DNA of 64,000 bases from Amia ocellicauda (taxonomy: Eukaryota > Chordata > Actinopteri > Amiiformes > Amiidae): positions 3,682,501 to 3,746,500 of the forward strand of contig NC_089855.1 in the NCBI RefSeq assembly GCF_036373705.1, written 5' to 3'. Below the pieces are notes generated by a model. It was not told where the DNA came from, made no database searches, and was given only the letters and a program-made list of their open reading frames with translations. The position numbers were made by a program, and so were the translations under genes. This document shows, piece by piece, positions 57,583 to 64,000 of this stretch. Within the stretch, counting starts at the first letter, position 1; every line of letters begins with the position of its first letter.

Positions 57583-58272
57583 TTGCCTCCACTACCGGGA
57601 CCAAAATAAGGGTGAGTAGCTTTTAAAATTACCACCCTGTATATTTAGATTTGATCTGGGGATTGTGTGAGGCTATCAGATTGTAATTTAAAAATAACCT
57701 GTGGAGAGGTAGAGGTAAAACAAATAGAAAGGTTGACTGTACAGTGGAGGTTCACAGTAGAGTGAACTCCAGGTAAGACAGATCTGCGGGGAGAGATGCC
57801 AAGGCAACCGAAAGGTACGACGAGGCCTGCTGAGCCCCATGTTAAGCAGTGACAGTCAGTGGCAGTCAAAGCCAGACGGAACCTGAGGTACATAAAGTCC
57901 AGCGATATAGCCCCATCGTTGGCAAAGATAGGATTGGCATAATGGCATTAAAATACGTGTCTGTATGTGAATTCCTACAAGTTTAAAATGTTAAACTTAA
58001 AATGGTAAAGACAAGATAAAAAAAAGACAGTTTCTATAATTCTTTGTCTGAATAATAAGAATTTAGAGAAGAAATTGATCATAATAGATCAAGAAAACAC
58101 CAAAGTAGTGTAATTCAAAGATTATTTTACATCTGATTTTTAATAATAACAATATAATAAATACATAAATGCTAAGGGCTGTTTGAGACACTGCAGGGTC
58201 AACAAAACACACCACTAATCTAATATCTGAATTATCTTTGGATTTCAATCTGTATGTGCTTTGTGTGTTTAT
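57583..58272. other. LARD interior, left part
   Basis: No coding sequence was recognised. Confidence 0.5.
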
Positions 58273-58276
58273 GTAT

Positions 58277-59014
58277 TGTGACAGACCGGTAAGTGGGTGA
58301 GTTAAGAATGAGCCGTCCAGACAGGGGCTTTGTGGAAAGGACTCTGCCCAGGTAAGTTTAATGCAACCCAAAAAATGTAATACACACACAATTGAACAAA
58401 ACAAAACAATAAATGCCTAGCCTTGTCCAGGCCTACCTGACTTTCTTCCTTTCCCTCTCTATTACCACATCTGTTCAGGAACCCCACAAACACAGGGGAA
58501 GTCCTTTTGGGAAAACTTTTTCTCCCCAACCACCAGCAGGTAGCAGAATGACAATTCCCAGGTTAGAATGTCCGTGTGGTTCTTCAATTATTAGTGTCCT
58601 GCAATGGTGGACTATTCCCACAGTCCTAGGTTCCCTAAACAGGTTTTTATCTTTCCCCAAGCCACAGGGTACTATTATTATCATTAGTATTCAAGTGACT
58701 ATTAGCAAGGGTTTGGCGATTATACTCGCCAGTATACACTCTTACCAACTATACACATGGGCAGTTTGATGGTACATATCCTTCTGTGTAGTGTGCAGCT
58801 TACCATAGGTTCTAGTAGCTCCTCTTAGGCTTTCCCCAGCTCGTGTCTGTCCCTGGCTGCAACCTCCTACCAACTGCCCTGATTCTCTCTGCCTGCTCCC
58901 TTATATACCCAAGAGCCCCGCCCCTTCCTGTCTCTACCGCAGGGGCTCCTGGGACATGTAATTTTCTACCTTGGGCAGACATTCCTTAAAGGGACAGAGC
59001 CCCATTCCAACACA
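58277..59014 (-). mobile_element. Nested solo LTR with 4-bp target duplication
   Basis: The 738-bp sequence begins TGTGACAGACC and ends CCATTCCAACACA, flanked by GTAT at 58273-58276 and 59015-59018. On the minus strand it reads TGTGTTGGAATGGGG with a TATATAAG box (complement at about 58900-58913), so the direction is minus. It entered the LARD-like element after that element inserted. Confidence 0.85.
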
Positions 59015-59018
59015 GTAT

Positions 59019-62000
59019 ATATATAGTCTGAAGGTTATGTAAGGTAAATGTCTGTTTTGTATGCTTTGTATTTTTAATATTGTGCATAGTCCAGAATAAG
59101 ACTGAGAGGGGAAGTAACCAATAATTTCAGAATCATATTTACAATTACGCAGTTATTGATGTTTTAACAACAGATTAATGAGGATTTAGACATTTAACTG
59201 TATACAGAGTGCATAAAGCATCAGAAATAAGAAATTAATAATGCATTCTATTATAAGAATAATGTTAAAGTAATACAAAATATACACTACATACATAGAT
59301 TAATAATAATAATAAAGTAAATAAATAGTCATGGTGTCCTCTAAGACTCAGAAGGACAAGAATTTGTTTGTTAAAAAATCATATTATAGACAAATTCTGT
59401 ACAGTCAAATTAAAGGAAAACTAAAGGCTGGAATCTACAGGAGCAGCACTCTGGTGCAGCCCTGAGTGAAAACCTGATGTAAAATCCATAGCAGGAGAAT
59501 GTAAACAGTATAGTGACATATTATAGTCTTATTTTAGAAAATATTTGGTTATTGGGACATAGCATAAAATACCTGAAATAAAAGTTAAAATTAGACCTTG
59601 GATTTAAGATGAGTGAATTAGTCAAAGGGTAAGAATTTTGAGGATACTATAGAAATATAAAATTATGAGCATTGAATAAGTGAGCTAAAATTAGTATTGA
59701 ATAATTTGAAGGAGAAAATAAAACATAAAAATAATATTAAAATGAGTTTTACAAACCAGAAATAAAAAATGAAATGTTGAAAATTGAATCAGTTTAATCT
59801 GGCTTTGGGAACAGTTCTTCTGAACCTGTACCGGTGTAGATTGGACTTCAATAGGAGGAAGTGACACAATAAAGACATATATGAGCCGCGCAGGTGGACA
59901 GTCTTAGTGCCCACGCAAGCTCTTCATTGGGGAAATCATTGACTGAACACATTTTTTGAAAATTAGTTTTCCTGAGGTATCTGGGAATCATTATTGAAAT
60001 CAATTAAAATGCTTATTTTCTAAAATATATTTTATTAGGAAAATATCTTAATTTATTAACTCAAATAATGGAGTGAAATATGTGTATAAACAGTAATAAT
60101 ACATGTCAATAAATATAACTTGAATTGTCTAGTAAGAAATTAGGAAAAGGAGAAAGAACAGCTGTTAGGATACAGAGTGATGTTTTAAGAGGGTCTGAGC
60201 GATGTTGATGAAGGTTTGAGGAAGTTGACAAGGGGTTTAAGAGTTAATAAGGCTTGGGAAGCTGTAAAAAGGGAGTTTGGTATGTGTGAAAGAAATTTGC
60301 TGCCACTTTCAGCACAAGAGTTTTGATGGCGATTGAATGGAATATGAGGGAAAATAAGGAAGTTACTTAAGGTATAACTTAATGTAAAATAAATAAATCA
60401 TTGAATGAGATATAGTTTAAAATCTAAAGTCATGAAACTGTATGGAAATACTGCTTTCCCAAACAGAAATACCCTATTAATCAGGAAGGGATTCACCCCC
60501 CCCCCCCCCCCCCAAAAAAGGAGGGGGGAGTTTGGGGCAGTGAAAGTGTCTGTGAGGTCAGCTCCCCACTGAGAGAGATAAGAGAGCTGCCTTGTAACTA
60601 AATACAGATGTACTACTATGAACCAAGCAACATTGTCAACCGACAGTAATGTCCTGGGAAATCGAGAATAGTTACATTACTAATGCTAATAATACTGATG
60701 TTGATACAGATGAATAGAAAAATAACTACTATTATCTGTCTTCACAGGAACCAGCAACAATGAATTTCCCTCACATTTAGTCCACAAGTTCCCTACTCAC
60801 ATGCCATGACACAGCAAAGTGCATAGTCTCCCCTCTCACATTGGCCTCCGCTCTTAGTGCTGCGGCCCACAACCCGTCCTCATGGCCACTGATGCCAGTG
60901 TGTGTGGACGGACAGGAGGGAGGGGGATGGTGGAAACATATGATGCTTACCATACTCTGGTAAAACTAACTAACTCTGCTGATTCCAATTGACAACAGGA
61001 GGGTGGCGATGTCCAGGAATAGATGGACAGATTATTAACAATTCATTTCTGATTGATTTCAGGTGCTGAAAATAACAATTTTATCTTTCAGGAAAAGTTG
61101 GAGAAAGGCCTGAAGAAACAATATGGAAATGGATTGAAAAGAAACATGAATAGTCATACAACTCCAACCGCTTTTAAATCTTTTAAATCTAAGCACAATT
61201 GAAGGATACAGAGTCTGGTGGGACTATGGGCATTTCATGAACTATCCTTTCCATAGTTTATTAGAGTGACTACTGGATTGAAAGAATTGTGTTGTTTGGA
61301 TGTGTGACTGAAATGTGAAATGATATGTGATGTTTCAAAGTGATGTAAGTGGATACACACTGAATAATGTTACTATGGTGTATTGTATTATTGTATATGG
61401 GAATGGAGTGAAAAACTAGTTCTAAAGATTTTATGTGATAACAAAGCCAATGTTTTGTAATGAACGAATAATACATATTTACTCTAGTTAAAAAAAAGGT
61501 TTTATTGCATAATAAGTCTATTGGGCGATAGAATTGGCTTTAGAGCAGTGCCAATTCGGTTCTAACTTTTGGGAAATATAATGATAATGTTTATGCAAAG
61601 ATGTGTACAGCAGTCATTACAAGGTTTAGTAGAATAAGGATGGAATTATACAAGGAATTATATAATCTATTCTTAAAGATGAAGGTCTATTCAAAGTAAA
61701 TTTATATATTGAGACAATGAATGTCCATTAATGGGTAAAATACAAGACACTGGCAATGTTGGAAGGAAATATTAGATAAATAAATAATAATAATGAAAAT
61801 AGGAATAATAGGAGTTGTTCCTAATGAAACTATGGAAATAATTTCAAATTATGGTTTATTTGTAAAGAATGAATTGAGAAAAAGATTAATAACTGCCATC
61901 ATTTACCTAACAACTATTAACTATGTTGCTGAAAGAGCTGCTGTAATAATTATTAAAATAGTCTTAGATATTTAAGTTAGATAAAAAGGAAAGAGATAAG

Positions 62001-63182
62001 CACATTGTTTTGAAAGTTTGACAGCTCCACACAAAAGAGTATCTACACTAGGAAGTAAAGTTGATTCAGTAACACAGGAGATATGATGCTGCTGACAACA
62101 GCCGAGTGTTGTACTGAAATAATTTGTGATAAATTGGAATTAAGATTATTTATATTTTGAATTGTCCCTTTACTGGAAACCTTATAGATTGTGTGAATGT
62201 CAACTACTGTCCATGTGATAGAGATGCCTTTTATAAGGAGGATCTCTGATGTTGTGCGAACCACACATTGTGTCTTCAGATGACCGATTTATTCCACATG
62301 GCAGATATGCACATTATGAATCGTGTCCTGAAGGAACCGATGTCTGACCCGTAGTGGCAGAGGTGCATATGGAGAAGACGCTGGTGTTCTCCTTGAGACA
62401 CAGTAGGCCGAGGGCGCGGCTTTAAAGACAGCCTCACGGCATCTTGAACAGACCAATGTTGAGGTCCACAACGCTGAAGTGATGCTTGACTTAATGGAGA
62501 AATAAGTTAAAATACTGAAATTAAAGGTTGTCCAGATTATAGGAATCTGCAATACATTGTGAAAACCGCTCAAATGACATCCGCAAAAGCATATATTCTT
62601 GTATTGGTAGTTAATTTATAATGTACTTTTGGTGGAGATGAAATTACTCAAATGCATAGAATAAGAGTCATGAAGTAAGAATAAGTCCATTGCCCTTCTC
62701 TTGAGAGGTATGGAATGTACAATGTTTATAAATTAAAATGCAGCAGAAATATATGTGAATAACTGAATTTGTAAAAATAACATTTTCTGACTTTTGTATT
62801 CCCTTAGAAGCAAAAACAATGTATGTATTATGTAACTGGGGATTGACCTTTATGACCTGGGGCAGGATGAAATATAATTTGAGATACACAGTAAAGCTCC
62901 AGGAAATTGTAGGTGGCCACTGCAATTTCCATAAGAGAGCTCAATATTCATTAAGGTATAGTTATTATATAATTGTTTGCCTGACCAGGCAAAGAAAAAG
63001 ACATTCCTATCCCCTGATTATTTGAATACCTCGCCGTACATACATACACACCTCATAGGTGGCAGGTTGGGATGGATGGAAGCTGAAAACGCAGCACTAT
63101 ACCATCTGCCCCTCAGGAGGAAGAAATTATTGTAACTGACAAACACGATTATTTTGGCTTCTATTCACTTCACTCTATTGCC
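59019..63182. other. LARD interior, right part
   Basis: AT-rich sequence without recognisable coding. An 18-base C run at 60496-60513 is followed directly by a purine run (60514-60530). A 94-codon minus-strand frame at 62289-62573 has no known motif. Confidence 0.5.
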
Positions 63183-63195
63183 AAAAAGGAGGAAA
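63183..63195 (+). promoter_or_regulatory. Polypurine tract of LARD-like element
   Basis: AAAAAGGAGGAAA stands directly before the TG of the 3' LTR. Confidence 0.8.
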
Positions 63196-63762
63196 TGAAG
63201 ACTCTGTATAGGAAGTTGAAGAAAGTGTTTTGTGATAATTATATAATGTTTTATATTAATACTAGTATTAGAAGTAGTTTGTATACAGACTGAGCAGATT
63301 AGATTTAGCAGGACAAGTAAAGGGTCAACAAGGTTGATTTGTTAGAAACTCCTGTCAGTAATAAAAGATCACACAGTGCCGAAATAGCCTACAGATATCT
63401 GCTGAGAATTTGTTTATGACTTAATCGTTTCTCAAGATAGGCAGAAATTGTTTCTGTTAATGAGTGATTGACGCTAGGTAAATGACGACTGTGGGATCGC
63501 ATCCTCCTAGTGCACATCAAAGACAGACATCTGCTTTTTGTATCCATCACCTCTTCATGGGAGGACAGATCATAAACGGACCCGGACCTGTATCTTCTGA
63601 TTGGATGAACAGCCATAAGATGTTACGTCATGTTCCTATAAAGCTGCACTCATGTTTGTAAACATTAAGTCTCACTGAAGGAATTATTCCGAGCCGGCTT
63701 GATTAAAGTTCTATTTGCTTTATCTTGACGACTTCTCCACTTATTTCCAAGACGGTTCTATA
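63196..63762 (+). mobile_element. 3' LTR of LARD-like element
   Basis: It aligns over its whole length with 56990-57554. The last base pair reads TA instead of CA. TATAAAG and ATTAAA are kept. Confidence 0.88.
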
Positions 63763-64000
63763 CTGGGTAACACTTCTGTTAGCATCATGTATTTTGTATT
63801 TGGGTTTGTTGCCCTGGTTTATGGAATATATAAAGTACCTTGAATGTCTGTGTTTCACAAAAGAAATCTTCAATTGCAATGTGGTGCTAGTCTCTGTGGA
63901 GACAGGACATGGCAGTCCATTGGTCAGTCGGGGGGGGGGTGGTTTCCAGCATGGATGTGTGATCTGTCGTACTTTGGTGAGCACAGGCCCGTATCATAAA

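Larger units (their letters stand above)
56990..63762 (+). mobile_element. Complete LTR element without gag-pol (LARD-like)
   Basis: Two direct repeats of about 565 bp (56990-57554 and 63196-63762) bound a 5.6-kb interior. The target duplication CTGGG lies at 56985-56989 and 63763-63767. A primer site follows the 5' LTR and a polypurine tract precedes the 3' LTR. The longest interior frames are under 120 codons and show no retroviral motif. By eye the LTRs differ at about 20-25 positions. Confidence 0.9.

Noticed and set aside
62289..62573. A 94-codon minus-strand frame in the LARD-like interior
   Set aside because: No known motif, no codon pattern that stands out, and shorter than expected for any retroviral domain set.

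Overview
The window looks like nuclear DNA of a ray-finned fish. The evidence is three intact single-coding-exon olfactory receptor genes plus a typical fish repeat load: Tc1/mariner, hAT and Harbinger transposons, Tx1/L1-like, CR1 and L2 LINEs, Gmr1-like Ty3/gypsy elements and several solo LTRs. I cannot fix the species. No tRNA, rRNA, CRISPR array or bacterial-type gene was seen.

Layout. 1-6092: a Gmr1-type LTR retrotransposon (copy A) with a Tc1 copy in its 5' LTR; its reverse transcriptase is cut off by a Tx1/L1-like LINE (6093-9704). 10127-13330: a CR1 LINE on the minus strand. 15455-45660: an olfactory receptor cluster made of three tandemly duplicated units. Each unit has a 325-codon receptor on the minus strand, a candidate splice acceptor just before the ATG, an intron of about 2.5-4 kb, and a conserved block with a splice donor, a TATA-like box and adjoining homeodomain-like and Olf/EBF-like sites. 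I read that block as the receptor promoter and noncoding exon 1. Unit 2 carries a Tc1 in its intron and is split further upstream by a CR1 and a second Gmr1-type element (copy B, 29108-34137). A second Tc1 family with a small nested element lies at 36686-38634. hAT remnants lie in the unit 3 intron and a solo LTR lies in its distal part.

45661-64000 has no host gene that I recognise. It holds a solo LTR, a tandem repeat of about 155-165 bp containing a Harbinger transposon (48842-50871), an L2-clade LINE (52080-55430) and a complete two-LTR element (56990-63762). That last element has a 5-bp target duplication, a primer site and a polypurine tract, but no recognisable gag or pol, so it looks like a non-autonomous LARD-like element; a further solo LTR is nested inside it.

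The receptors are the only genes likely to be functional. Every transposon ORF is broken, and three DNA transposases have each lost one catalytic acid. The most interesting signals are the thrice-repeated receptor promoter/exon 1 block, the poly(A) signals overlapping all three receptor stop codons, the two Gmr1-type elements with integrase before reverse transcriptase and SCAN-like Gag, and the LARD-like element.
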